Origin: Cocos nucifera
Taxonomy: Eukaryota > Streptophyta > Magnoliopsida > Arecales > Arecaceae
Assembly: GCA_006176705.1 (NCBI GenBank)
Contig: QRFJ01004839.1
Coordinates: 229,634-293,633 of the forward strand
Direction: 5' to 3'
DNA length: 64,000 bases
Part shown: in pieces, positions 38,148 through 49,640 of the stretch
How the letters are laid out: every line of letters begins with the position of its first letter
Position numbering within the stretch: the stretch's first letter is position 1
Translations under genes and position numbers: made by a program
Notes under the pieces: generated by a model
What the model was told of the DNA's origin: nothing
Databases searched by the model: none
What the model saw: the letters and a program-made list of their open reading frames with translations, nothing else

Positions 38148-39595
38148 CTACGGCAGCGCCCTTAGCCGATCTTTTTCTGCTTCAGGCCGGTACCGGAGGA
38201 ATTTACCCAGCCGACCCGTTCTGACGAGCTCCTCAATTTCGTCTCGGAGCTGGATGCATCCCTCCGTGTCGTGGCCGTGGTCGTGATGGTAGAGGCAGTA
38301 CTTATTTCGATCGCGCTTGTTTGGGGGAGATCGTAATCCTTCCGGTCTTGGCAGCTGGTGTTTTACTTCGGTGAGAATCTGGGTTCGAGGAGCGTTGAGG
38401 GGGGCATAGCGGCGGAACCTTCCGGGAGGAGGACTCCTTCGCGCCTCCTTATCAGGGCGAGTTCGAGGAGTTCGGGCCCGCCTGCTTTCGTAGGGGGTCT
38501 GCGAGTGCAGCCGAGCTTCACCCAGCTCTTCCTCGTCCGCCAGCCGGTCCTTTCTGACGAGCTCCTCATCTTTCAATTTGAAGGCTTCTTCCGCACGGGC
38601 ATATCTCTCGGCTCGAGCCAGCAGGTCGGCGAAGTCCCTGGGATACCTTTTTTCCAGAGAGAACAGCAAGTTATTTTTCTGAAGGCCGCCCTTAAGTGCG
38701 GCCATCGCGACAGACTGGTCCAGGTCCCGGACTTCCAATGCCGCGGCGTTGAATCGAGTGACGTAAGTCCGGATGGATTCCCCTTGCTTCTGCTTGACGC
38801 TCATCAGGGAATCTGAACCTCGGCTCGGTCGTCGGCTGCTGATGAAGTGGGCCGCGAACCGACTGCTCATCTGGTCGAAAGAGAAGATCGTGTTGGGCTT
38901 CAACGCCGAGTACCAGTTCCTCGCTGCTCCCTTTAAGGTATAGACGGGAAGGCTCGGCACAGCACGGCATCTGAAGCGCCGTGAAGCAGCATCATGGCCC
39001 GGAAGGCCCCCAGGTGATCAACCGGATCAGAAGTTCCATCGTAGCTTTCCAGTTGAGGGAGCTCGAAGGTCGGTGGAACAGGTTCTTGCATGATTTTCTG
39101 CGAGAAAGGAGGGTCTGCACAAACGTCATCACCACGCGAGGGGGGACGAAGTTCTTCAATTCGCCGGTTCATTTCCAAGAGCCTTTGGCCCAGCAGGTCC
39201 TCACGGTCTCTGATCTCCAAGGCTTTCTGGTGAGATGGGCGCGAGGCTTCACCCTTGGTCGATCCATGATCCGAACGAGGGCTCTCCCTCCTCCGCCTCC
39301 CCAATCCGGGTATCGGAGGTCGGGCTGCCCAGGCCGGTCGCTCTTGGACTGGATCATCCGACTTCGGGGAGTCCCGCGCCGGTCGGGCTGGCACTGGGAC
39401 TTGTTGGTGCAGCACCGCCTGCACCGCCTCCGTGAGACCGCGAACGTGCTGGATGAGCTGGTTGAACTGCTCCGTATCTACTGCGGCTATAGACGGGGGC
39501 TGAGTCACCGGGGCCGGAGCAGGGACGGACGGACTCGGAGGGGATCGAGCCGCGGAAGCCGTCGAGCGCCGCGTCGAAGCCCTTCTGGGGGGCAT
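38148..39595 (-). pseudogene. Tat-like gypsy gag, frameshifted
   Basis: Starts MPPRRASTRRSTASAARSPP at 39595 on the minus strand. Residues to about 213 hold a proline-rich region and the start of the retrotransposon gag domain (PTFELPQLESYDGTSDPVDH, then AFRAMMLLHGASDAVLCRAF). A one-base shift near 38945-38960 ends the frame with a stop, and the domain resumes in the next frame (LKGAARNWYSALKPNTIFSF, then FISSRRP). It continues through a charged linker to CLYHHDHGHDTEGC, a CX2HX4HX4C knuckle usual in Tat gag, and ends at 38148. Total about 480 codons. The shift is the only lesion seen and could be a sequencing error. Gag would form the virus-like particle. Confidence 0.85.
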
Positions 39596-39709
39596 TTCCT
39601 CTTTCCAGAGAAGGAATTCTGAAGAGGGAGAAGAGAGATCCGGAGCAGGGGCGGAAAATCGTCGCCGAGCACTCCTTTAAGAACAAGGGAACCTCGAAGG
39701 TTCGGGCCC

Positions 39710-39726
39710 TCCTTCTAGCGCCAATC
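39710..39726 (-). promoter_or_regulatory. Primer-binding site of the gag-only element
   Basis: Two to three bases after the 5' LTR the minus strand reads TGGCGCTAGAAGG. TGGCGC-type sites are usual in Tat/Athila gypsy elements; the exact tRNA is not assigned. Confidence 0.6.
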
Positions 39727-40994
39727 TGTTGGTGCAGAAATCCGTCGCCGCCGGAGGTCGCCGCAATCGAGGCCGCCGGGCGCCGCCGGGGACCTGCAAA
39801 ACGAAGTCCCGACCGGAACCGGTGGGGTGGTGGCTCCGGCAGGACCCTCCGACGGTCAAGTTAGTTTCCGACCAACAGTAATGGAGTGCTCGGAATGAGT
39901 TCCGGAGCTTAGAGATGTGGAGGAGAGCTTAGAGAGTCAAGAGTCCAGAGAGCTTAGCCTTAGCATGTCGGGAGGGTCCTTTATATAGTGGAGCTTGATG
40001 GTGACAACTGCAGCCGCGTGCTGGCGGGCCGCTCGAGGTTCGGCGGAGTCAGTCCCACTGGTGCCGTGTGCGGCGGATTGAGGGTGACAGCCATCGCCGC
40101 CTGGCAGTGGGTCGCTATCGCCCGCGGCGGACTGACCGATGGTGCGGCGGACTGACTGATGGATGAAGGGTTGAAGGCCTTCGTCGTGTGCCCATTTCGG
40201 AGGAGTTCGGGCTCCTGAAGAGGAAGATAGGAGGGAGTTCGGCTCCCATAGGCGTCTGGCAAGAGGTATGCAGCTAAGGCTCGTCCGCAGAAGAGTTCGG
40301 CTGCTGAGAAGCCGAAGCTCGGCCGTCTGGGGTTCGGCCGGCTGTTGGGCTTGGGCTGAGGCTTGGACACTTGAGAGTTCGGTAGGAGCTCGGTCGGCCG
40401 AAGTTTGATGAGGGCGACCGCTGAGGAGTTCGGCCCAGTGACGACTGCTGAGGAGTTCGGGCTCCTAAGTGACGACTGCTGAGGAGTTCGGCCGCTGAGA
40501 CGACTTCATCGAAGCTCGGCCGCTTGGAGTCGGCCCGAAGGAGTTCGGCCGCTGAGAGGACTTCATTGAAGCTCGGCCGCTTGGAGTCGGCCCGAAGGAG
40601 TTCGGCCGCTGAGAGGACTTCATTGAAGCTCGGCCGCTTGGAGTCGGCCCGAAGAAGTTCCGCCGAAGGGGAAACCTGGGAGGAGCCCGGATGGCCGAAC
40701 GGGCGTCCGGGAGGAGTCCGTCTCCCGAAGAAGTCCAGCCGCTTGGAGTCCAAGGAGCTCGGCCCTCAGGAAGTTCGGCTGGCGGTGGGAGTTCGGCCCG
40801 GAGCCTGGCGCTGGGGAGTTCGGCAGCTAGGTAGTTCGGCCCGGACCTTGGCGCAGGGGAGTTCGGCCTCTAGGCAGTTCGGCCGTGGTAGGGGCTCGGC
40901 CTGGCGCCTGGCGCTATAGCTCTTCAGCGGCTACTGGTTACATTAGGCTGAGCGTCGGGTCGGGCTTCGGCAGGAGCGGGATTTATCCCCAACA
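39727..40994 (-). repeat. 5' LTR of the gag-only element
   Basis: 1268 bp, partner of 35068-36338. TATA on the minus strand at 39979-39988; the 57-bp U3 repeats are at about 40502-40656. Confidence 0.92.
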
Positions 40995-40999
40995 ACCCG

Positions 41000-41672
41000 T
41001 TTTTCCTCTATCTTTTTCCGTCCTCAGGAGTCCCAACCGGGTGGGAGGCGGCAAAAAAAGAAAGAAAGAAAAAAAAAAAAAAAAAGCAACTCCCACACAA
41101 ATTATAAAGTTCTATGTTTTGAAATAAGGCAACTCTCCCACACAATTTTTTAAAGATTCATAGTTTCTGTTCAATTTCTTAATATTTTGTTTTCTAACTT
41201 CTACAAATATTTCTATACTTGAATATTTTAAATCATCCAATGTACCCAAAAGAAAAAAAATCTCATGGATTTCAGTAGGCAAAGATATATCTTTCATAAA
41301 GTAGTACGATATATTTTATTCATCGGAAAAATAAAAAAGGAAAATAAATTAAGAATCATTTTACCAGGGAAAACTCAAGAATAATTTTAGTTATTTATTT
41401 ACTCATTTATTTGTATAGAAATCTTTCCATTGATGCTTACAACAATTTCTTACAATTTTCCAGGGGAATATTAGTAGGGTGTGAAGGGGATTATTGCTCT
41501 GCATGTATGGCCAAAAAGTCTTCTCCCTTTCTCCGCATTGACCGGGGAGGCCGGATCACGTGACGTCCAGAAAGAATTGGGAATGGGAGGAGACCAGAAG
41601 GCGCTAAAGCTTCAAACACGGATGAAATCGAGGAAATGTCCAACTTGCTGAAGTTCGGAAAGAGGCATCCGA
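41000..41672. other. Spacer, no gene seen
   Basis: A-rich tract at 41055-41085, then AT-rich DNA to about 41500, then moderately GC-rich DNA leading into the repeat array. A copy of the array's core motif lies in reverse at about 41024-41052. Confidence 0.4.
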
Positions 41673-41726
41673 ATGCAGATGCCTCCATTTGACACGTCCG
41701 CCCCTCTGGTCTCCCTGGGCTATCGT

Positions 41727-41925
41727 GTTCGATCCAAGCCTCCCACCCGGTTGGAACTTCTGAAGATGGAAAAACCCGAGCCATCGTCTAAGCTGCCGCT
41801 CCAAGCCTCCCATCTGATTGGGACTCCTGAGAATGGAAAAACCCCAGCCATCGTCTAAGCTTCCCTGTTCCAAGCCTCCCACTCGGTTGACTTCCCTGTT
41901 CCAAGCCTCCCACTCGGTTGAAAAA
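41727..41925 (+). repeat. Tandem array of CCAAGCCTCCCA units
   Basis: Four units with the core CCAAGCCTCCCA(C/T)(C/T)(C/T)G(G/A)TTG at about 41731, 41799, 41869 and 41900. The first two also share GA..ATGGAAAAACCC and AGCCATCGTCTAAGCT. Reverse-strand copies lie outside the array on each side of the gag-only element (about 35019-35043 and 41024-41052). Confidence 0.75.
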
Positions 41926-42540
41926 TCAACGAAAATAGAGGCTTCTCCCCTGCTCTAGCTACCACACGGAGATGGCTCCCCTCCTCTAGCTACTGCACGA
42001 GGCATCTGAATGCATTTGTGCCTCCCTCCTCCACCACCGCTTTGGTGATCGGCTCAGTCTATCGGAGTCTCTGTGACGACCCAAGCAGTCTGGATCACCA
42101 GTCTCCCCTGCTTTGGCTACCGCATGGAGGCCATGTAGCCCGTGGTGTGACAGTGAGACGCACCGTCTGGATGCCACGTCTTGCTTTCACTATACATCTC
42201 GCATCTGCTCCAAACTGACGGCTGATTTATCCCCCCATAGAATTTTTTTGCCTCTAATAAATACCTTCGGCTTTCTGGAGTGGATGGTGGAGAGTGGAGA
42301 CCTTCTCGCTTATTCCTCCTTCGAATCTATTCTAACCTGAATCCAACTCGAGGAATCTCATAAGGTATTATTCCATCTCCCTTCGATTTTAATGTGTTTC
42401 TTCCTGCTATTTTCTCGGGCTATTACATTCGATTTTATTCACAAAATGCTTAATTGTAATTTGATTTTCTTATCCTTTCATTTTTTTTTACTTTCAATTT
42501 GTTCTTATGTTTTATCTTCATCCTTAACATGCTTCTTCAC

Positions 42541-42712
42541 ACCTATGCTATCAATGGACTTACAAAAGAGGCACTCAAGCTGTTTGATAGAATGCCACAA
42601 AAAAGATTTAATCTCCTGGAATGCTTTGATTAATGCCTTTGTAGCCCATGGCTTGATAGGTCCAGCACGCAAGTTGTTTGATGAAATGCCTGAGAGGAAT
42701 GTGGAGACTTGA
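42541..42712 (+). pseudogene. Pentatricopeptide-repeat (PPR) protein fragment
   Basis: Encodes EALKLFDRMPQK followed, one frame over, by DLISWNALINAFVAHGL and ARKLFDEMPERNV, then a TGA at 42710. These are about one and a half PPR motifs of the plant PLS type ('A..LFD.MP.RD..SWN.LI..'). The shift falls in a run of six A residues at about 42599-42604, so it could be a sequencing error. But only about 57 codons are present, with no start or further repeats around, so this is a fragment and not a gene. PPR proteins bind organellar RNA; this remnant is not expected to. Confidence 0.7.
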
Positions 42713-43205
42713 AAATAGTGTGCCCTCCTGATGGGGAGGAGGTAGTCATTGAGATAAGCTCTTGAGGCTGATGGGGTCTCAAGCTACAGCTGGCTCAAGA
42801 CTAATATATGTTGCTTCAATTTTATCATGAAAAGAAAAAGAAAAAAGAGAAAAAAAGAATTTAAAAAATAAAAGAAAAGAAGGATTGTGGTTCCATTTCT
42901 TTGTTTGTTTGTTTTTTTTCTATTGGTGATTCATTGATATTTAGTATCTGCTAGCTAAAAAATGAAAGATAGTTATGCTACGTGGTAACAATATATAATA
43001 AGATTAATTACCGACTATTTTGTTTAGATAGTATTAATTAATTATAAACTTTCAATTGCCTCTCATATTCAAAAAATTGACACCGGTTATCATTAGATTT
43101 GTTTAATAATTTATAATCAACACATAAAATATATTTTTATTAATTTAATTATTTTTGAAATATATATAGAACTGCATGCCATGCATAGTATAGGGTTATA
43201 AGCCA

Positions 43206-43237
<32 letters not shown>

Positions 43238-45683
43238 AATCAAGCTCTATATAAATAGTTATACCTGTAGCGATTGGGAAACCTTTTATTGGGTCTTGTT
43301 CTCTCAAAGGTGCACCCATGGGTCGAGTACCAAGACTCGAAGACACCATTGCGCTATGGCCTAATCTGTTCTTTGACCTAAGTCACAACCTGATCTATCT
43401 CCTTCCAGTTTGTCTGCCAAACTCGGATTGGCCAATTCTATTTTCTGAGAGAAGGTAAGAAACGGTTGATAGTAAAATGATGTACGACTATGATGCAACA
43501 CGGAAAATCCTCTTACCAAACTGAAAAGAAAAGAAAACCTGGAGCCAAACAAGTGGATTGAATGAGTTGACTAGTTCGACCCATCATCCGATATCTATTA
43601 CAGGTTGGTTCGTCCCCTCCTCTTGTCAACGGTTCTAAGATGCCAAGGTTGAATCCGATTAGTTTGATGACCCGGATCCAGCCGTTCAAATCACAAAACC
43701 CGGCCGGTTCACTGAGTGTGGGTAAAAGCGTGAAGGGAAATGAAAGCCGTACTGCCGATATTTGCCACAATAAATAGGCCTGGTCTTCTTCCTTGCTCCA
43801 CCTTTCCTTCCTTCCTGGAGGACGATCGCTTGTCCCTTCTATCAAATATCCTTTTTTTCTCTCTTGAGATAATAACCAGATCACTGATTTTCCTCTCGAA
43901 TTTATCTTCTTTTCTTTTAGTATCAGTTATTTTGTTTTTTTATCTTTCTATTGATTGCATCACTGTCTGAATTTTTAAAATATTAGTGATCCAATCCGAA
44001 TTTTAGGATTTCAGTTGCCCACATCTTGGGTTTTACGCATGTAATTCTCAATGTTTGCAATATCTGATTATTTGAATGTCTCTCAGAACTGACTAGTTTT
44101 GATCCCTTCATTCCTTCCCTTTCCTCGTTCACCAAATTAATATTACTATGCTATTGGCAATGGAGTTATTTGTGATTCTTCCGAGGGAAAGAAAATATCT
44201 AAAATATCTCATCTCAAAGATATTACCAATCTCTAGTGTGCAGGTAAAATATTCATGAAGCCCTTTCTCACCTTTTGTTCTTTTATCTTTAGTTCTTTTC
44301 TCTTTTTGTTTTTCTTTCTTTTCTTTTTTTTTTTTTTTTGAGTTTTGGCATAACGAACTAGTGATAGGGCTACATGAGTGTGGAGATGATGAATGGAGAT
44401 TATAAGTGTGAATCTTGGTTGGAAGAAAGCTTTTGGTTATGGATTATTGCAAGCCAAGGTTGTGCTTTCTAGATGATAAAGTTAATGACAACTGGGCAGG
44501 CATGCAATTGAAGTAGCGTGCAATCCAACCTTGGGTGTTGGATTAAGTGTCCTAACACAATTTATGGTCACCCTTACATTGTTAAGAGAAGTCAAATGGT
44601 TCATGCAGCATGATGAAAAGATTTATCATTTATCTCCACTTAAGTAAAAGTGCACCATTTTTATGGACGAAGGTAACAATGTACCATCCAATTTTATATA
44701 TTTCTTAAAATCATTAGTTAACTTAACACAAGAGTGTTGAAGAATCACGACTTGGTTGTAGTTATCCTTAGCCATTCTTCATGTATCATTTGAAGGCCTT
44801 ATAATCAAGTTCTTCATGGATAAGGACACACTTAAATTTAGATAATCAACTTTTTCAGTACCATCGCTTCCTTCTCTCATGAAAAGTTGAGATGTTTATG
44901 TCAACTAGTGATACTTCAATCCATCTGTAATGATTGTTCAAAGTTGATATTAAGTTCAAATACTAGAGGAAGAGCGTGCATGTATTAAAGTATCAATGGA
45001 AATTGGGGATGAATGGAGAAAATTTATCTCCAGCTTTGATCTCTTAGGTGCATCATTTTTGTGCTTATGATTGATGCACTCAAGGTTGAGTTGCAGCTTT
45101 AAAAAAGGCTCACTGCTTTTGACGACCGATGAAAGATTAAAATATTGGTCATCATACCAGTTGATCAAGAATAATTAATGTCTTTAGCAGATTTTATGAT
45201 ATCTGCGTATTAGCCCGATGACCAAACAATATTAAGTTGAGCTTAATAAGAGAATATCATTAATAGTACAAATTCATGTATAGTGATTTTTGAAAGTGGC
45301 ATCTAATTCATTGTCAAATTGCACACTACTGCCTATAGCACAATGTAGTTTTGGTTATTTTCTTTCTTATTTAAATCTTCTTTCTTTCACTTTGGAGATT
45401 ATCATTTTTACTTTGGATTTCTTCTTTTACTTGAGGAAGCATAATTTTCTTCCTATAAAAAATTGAGGTTTGATCCATAAAAATAAAGGAAATTGATACT
45501 CTTTATAGCAAGGAGAGGCTATGGTGAAGATATAGGTTGGTCAAATAGTAAATGTTTATGAAGTCAAGAGGAGTGGGAATACAAATCAATAGAGATCATT
45601 GATCATTCAGATTTGCAAGGATGTCCTTCAAAGTCCATGAATGGTACGACCATATCGGATCTTATAGAGAACATGAAATTCCT
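42713..45683. other. AT-rich spacer, no gene seen
   Basis: Contains a (TG)n(TA)n microsatellite at 43204-43234, a poly-T tract near 44322-44340, and a moderately GC-rich stretch at 43330-43780 with GGTTCA/CCGG-type motifs that looks like an old DNA element. Open frames here are short and unrelated to anything I recognise. Confidence 0.4.
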
Positions 45684-45688
45684 TTGAG

Positions 45689-46298
45689 GGGCTGTTTGGT
45701 TGGAGGTAATCTGGCATGGAAAAATGATTCTCATGTCAGATTACTATGTTTGGTATGAAAAGTGGAAGAGAGAGATGGTAAAAAAATTGGTGGGCCCCAT
45801 GCTTATTTTCTGGAGAGAGAAGGTAAAATAAATGCCATAGGGGGGTTGGTATTTGACAAATTTTCGAGTGATGATAATCCATATTTGATAAAAATATTCC
45901 AAATAAAGTTGCATATATAATCATTGACTTTATTCTAATGTCCTTCAAAATTCATTCAATAAAGAGTTTTTGTAAAAAAATTAAGATGGAAATGGCATTA
46001 TGCAAAGGATTATGTGATTATAATCATCATATAAAAACTAATTGGAGATGACAATACTATCCTATTATTGAAAAATTATTTTATATTGAAGGATATATTT
46101 GTAAATTTTGCCATATGCTCATATAGGATTACCTCTAACCAAACGTAATAATCTTTTTCCGATGTCATTTTTCGAAGTAATTTTTCCACCAACCAAACAT
46201 AGTAAAAGTTATTTTTCTTTGCAATCATTTTTTTAGATAAATGATTCCCAGGAATTATTAGATTACCTCGTAATCTGATATACCCCAACCAAATGAGC
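45689..46298. mobile_element. Non-autonomous foldback DNA element (MITE-like)
   Basis: Begins GGGCTGTTTGGTTGG and ends CCAACCAAATGAGC, imperfect terminal inverted repeats. It is flanked by TTGAG at 45684-45688 and 46299-46303, a candidate 5-bp duplication. The interior carries further inverted copies (GGTAATCTGG near the left end; GGATTACC near 46128 and ATTACCTCGTAATCTG near 46262; CCAACCAAACATAG at 46189), so it can fold extensively. No coding capacity. The TTTGGTTGG terminus is common in plant MITEs; superfamily not assigned. Confidence 0.65.
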
Positions 46299-46303
46299 TT
46301 GAG

Positions 46304-46810
46304 AAACATATGGCATGCCTAATATCACTAGACGTGATAACATGATGTTAATTCTAATGGTGGTTGAGATTGTTGAAGCGAGGGCTATTTTTTATTTATT
46401 ATGATTTGAATTTGGTTGAATGGGTTTTAGATGGGGGAGGGCTTGAAAGCAGACTCTTTAAATTTTTTATTGTTAATCCTGCATAAATGCTATTTGATCT
46501 GGCTACTAACCACTTATACAGCCCACCTACTCATCTTAGCCAATTTGACGGCCTCACTTGGGAGGCCTGAACTACTTTGAAGTTCATTGAAGCTATGTTC
46601 AAAAGATAGATTTGCTTTGGTTTTGGTGGAAATTTTAATGGTGACTGTCTAAATATTATCTAGTCAAATCCACCTTACTCTATAAGTGAACCTTTCAATC
46701 AACAATTTTAATTATGGCACATTTTGATTGTTTAGAATAGTGTAGGTCACTGTAATTTGCTTCCATTTGCATAACAGCGTCATCATCTCTTTTGTTAGAC
46801 AATCTAAGAG

Positions 46811-46850
<40 letters not shown>

Positions 46851-46922
46851 GGCTAAGGAGTCTGAACATTCTCTTTCTTAACCTCACCTCAGGTTCCTTT
46901 TTGGTCTTTATAAAGTGGAAAG
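46304..46922. other. Upstream spacer with (GA)n tract
   Basis: AT-rich with a (GA)n microsatellite of about 18 units at 46811-46847. The 70 bp before 46923 resemble a 5' leader (CTCTTTCTTAACCTCACCTC). Confidence 0.4.
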
Positions 46923-47956
46923 ATGCTGGAAAAGATTGGTTTGCCAGCCAAACCATCAATGCGAGGTGGAAGTTGGGTGGCTGATGCATCCCATTGCCAG
47001 GGTTGTTCTTCTCAGTTCACATTTATCAATGCTGGAGAATCAGCATGGGAAGAAACTCCAGAAGCCAATAGTTCCTGTCCTTCGATTGTTCCGGTCCAGC
47101 CACAAATTCAGATTAGTGCCAAAGGGACCGTTGGTGAAACTGATATACTATCACAGGGAGGCTCAACTCTTCATATGGCTCAGAAGAAAGACATAAATGT
47201 TGCTACCGCAAATAATTCATTAGCACCCGAAGAAAGATTAGATCATGGGACCGATGATCTTAAGGATGAAATTCTAGCTCGGAAAAGAAGGGCTCTTGCC
47301 CTAAAGAGAGATGGGAAGTTAGCAGAAGCCCGAGAAGAACTGAGGCAAGCAAAAATTTTGGAAAAGAGTCTAGAAGATGGTCAACAAAGCAATGTGGGCA
47401 GTGCAAGCATTCTCGCTACTACTTCCAACACTACTTCTGTCATGCAAGAAAGCAAAACCAACCAATCAAAGAAATCTATTTCAGGCCGTGATCGCTTAAA
47501 AATACAGCAGGAGTCCCTCTCTCACAAGCGTAATGCTTTGAAACTGCGACGAGAAGGAAAGATGGAGGAATCAGAGGCTGAACTTGAACTAGCTAAGGCA
47601 TTGGAGAACCAATTAGAAGAATTGGATTCACAACGCCAAGCACCAGCACTTCTGCTGGCAAACTGGAAGCAATGGATGATGCAGTTGTGGAGGATCTGCT
47701 TGATCCTCACCTCATGTCTGCCCTAAAATCAATAGGGTGGCAGGATACTGATTTTGGAGTGCAACCTTCCAGGAAATTAGAGTCTAAGCCGAAAGTTGAT
47801 TCAAATCCTCAAGCAGAAAAAGCTCATCTGGAAGAACAGATCAAAGCGGAGAAGCTTCGAGCGCTTAACTTGAAACGGACAGGTAAGCAAGCAGAGGCTT
47901 TGGAAGCTCTCCGCTCGGTGAAATGTCTTGAAAAGAAGCTTGCCTTATTAACTTAA
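46923..47956 (+). pseudogene. Relative of a plant FYVE-domain protein, internally deleted and frameshifted
   Basis: Starts MLEKIGLPAKPSMRGGSWVA with a truncated FYVE-like beginning (CQGCSSQFTFIN), the N-terminus of a plant family of FYVE zinc-finger proteins whose domain binds phosphatidylinositol 3-phosphate on endosomes. The rest of the zinc finger is absent: the sequence jumps in frame to a linker and then charged coiled-coil repeats of the pattern ARKRRALALKRDGKLAEA (three copies; residues about 115-145 and 195-230, and again near the end). A one-base shift near 47630-47645 moves the reading to another frame, which continues through DPHLMSALKSIGWQDTDFG to LEKKLALLT and a stop at 47954-47956. 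No introns are visible. Without six of the eight zinc ligands it could not bind lipid as FYVE proteins do. Confidence 0.7.
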
Positions 47957-49640
47957 ACAGCACATGATGGAGTGATGATAGATATGTTGCTATCTTTGAT
48001 TTCATTGGACTCTCTCTCTATCTCTCAAAGAATAATGCTGCTATCTTTGATGATAGCCAGAGTTGTTATTATGTAGACTGTATTGCATGATGAAAAGTTC
48101 ATTTGGAAGAGTTGATCAAGAGTTTAAAAGATTGGTGGAGCTCGGTTTAATTAGTGGAGTGCTCCCTAGCCACAAATTCAACTTGAGGTGAAGCTTTACA
48201 GAATACTTGCATTTGCATCCTGGATATTGGCATGATAAAATTAATTTGTAGCTATTTGTGAACTCTACTCCTAGTGCCAGTTTAGTCTGCTGTCATTGTG
48301 CATGCCTGGGGCCGGACAAACATTTTCTTCATCGTATTAAAGTGATTACTGCAGCTTATTTGTTCATTCCACTTTTACTTCCAAATGTTCATGTATGTTC
48401 CCACATCTGATCTAGAGACATGGTTGACTTTCCATGATATCAAGGCTTGTGCAGCGTGCAAGTATGGGTGGCATTTGATGCAGCCTGGGCGGTTGTGTGC
48501 TGTATAGGGAAGTCCTATCAATCTTAGAGAGTGAGAAAGTATGGTACTGCATTCTGTTCGAGTCACCTGGATGCGCTTGTGGGATGAAAAATCTTTTAGC
48601 AACGTTGCTGGTTACATCAAGTTTGAGGGAATATTTGAGATGGGAGTACAAATTGAGTTCATCTGCAAGAATCTGGTCAAGGAGTGCATTGAATTGTCCA
48701 TTGATATTACTGAAGACAAGGACTACCACTTCTGTGAGGCTGCTTTTCTCGAAGAACCTCAAACTCAGCATTCATGAGGACTCTCAGAGCAAAGCAAAGC
48801 TTGCAGAGCTGCCGAGGATCCACTTCGCCAAGAGTAAGATGAGCTGAGCATCCTTAGGGACTACGTTACAAGGATGGAGGGCCAGAACAACATTTGCTGC
48901 ATCACTTGTGAGAGCTAAAAGGTGGTCTAAAACTCCCCCCCATTCCTGGAGAGGCTAAAGAAACACAGCCAGAGGAGCTGATCAAGATGTTTGCTTTTCT
49001 TCGAATCTCTATATTTAGTTTTCAAGAAAATTCGACCAAAATTTACCAACCACCCAGTTATTTGTAGCTTTTCGAAATGTAGATGCATATGTGCATCTTG
49101 TAGAAGAAATCAGTTTGCTATGTCTGAAACTGTTCCATCGAACACCACCATGGTTATGCTCAGGGTCCATTCAAACCCAATTATTAGGCAACATGTCACT
49201 TAACACCATAGCTTTAATTGCATGTAGAGAAGTGTTATACCCACCTATTATACGTTGCAATGCTCAACAGTGATTAAAAATAATCACCCATCAGAAACTA
49301 GAAGTTCCACTAGCCTTGTAGAGTGAACCTCAATTTTCCTAGAACAATTACCCTTGTTCGTTGCCAACCACCAAAAGGAACAAGATATTTCCACCGGCAT
49401 CCAGTTGACCATCCAAGCCGAGTCATTTACCTGTGGAATCTTACCATTAAGATTAATTTGCTTCGATTAGCTGCGAGCAAAATTTTGGTTACTATATCAA
49501 GAAAGATCAGTCCTTGCAAATTATTCATAGAACCCTAGAAAGAACCGAGCCAAGGTTATTGGACTGTCTGGTCATAGCAAAGCTTTTCGAAATTTGGACA
49601 AGTATCCACCTGTTGAAATCATCCATTTTTGCTGTCTTAA
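47957..49640. other. Spacer, possible 3' untranslated DNA, no gene resolved
   Basis: Mixed-composition DNA. Overlapping frames at about 48410-48850 on both strands have no recognised domain. First diverged copy of the upstream repeat described under 49143-51420 begins here. Confidence 0.3.

Larger units (their letters stand above)
35068..40994 (-). mobile_element. Gag-only Tat-like LTR retrotransposon (non-autonomous)
   Basis: Two near-identical LTRs (35068-36338 and 39727-40994) bound 3388 bp of internal DNA. Flanking pentamers are ATCCG (35063-35067) and ACCCG (40995-40999), a 4/5 match. On the minus strand the order is 5' LTR, a TGGCGC-type primer-binding site, gag (39595-38148), a 1.2-kb tandem array (about 37850-36597), polypurine tract, 3' LTR. 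There is no protease, RT, RNase H or integrase, which fits the TR-GAG type of non-autonomous element. By eye the LTRs differ at about 16-18 of 1270 positions, so insertion is recent compared with 5159-31228. Confidence 0.9.

Noticed and set aside
38358..39622. Long plus-strand frames (152 and 213 codons) opposite gag
   Set aside because: Antisense shadows of the GC-rich gag; no recognisable product.
48375..48850. Overlapping frames on both strands downstream of the FYVE relative
   Set aside because: No recognisable domain on either strand; probably untranslated or intergenic DNA.
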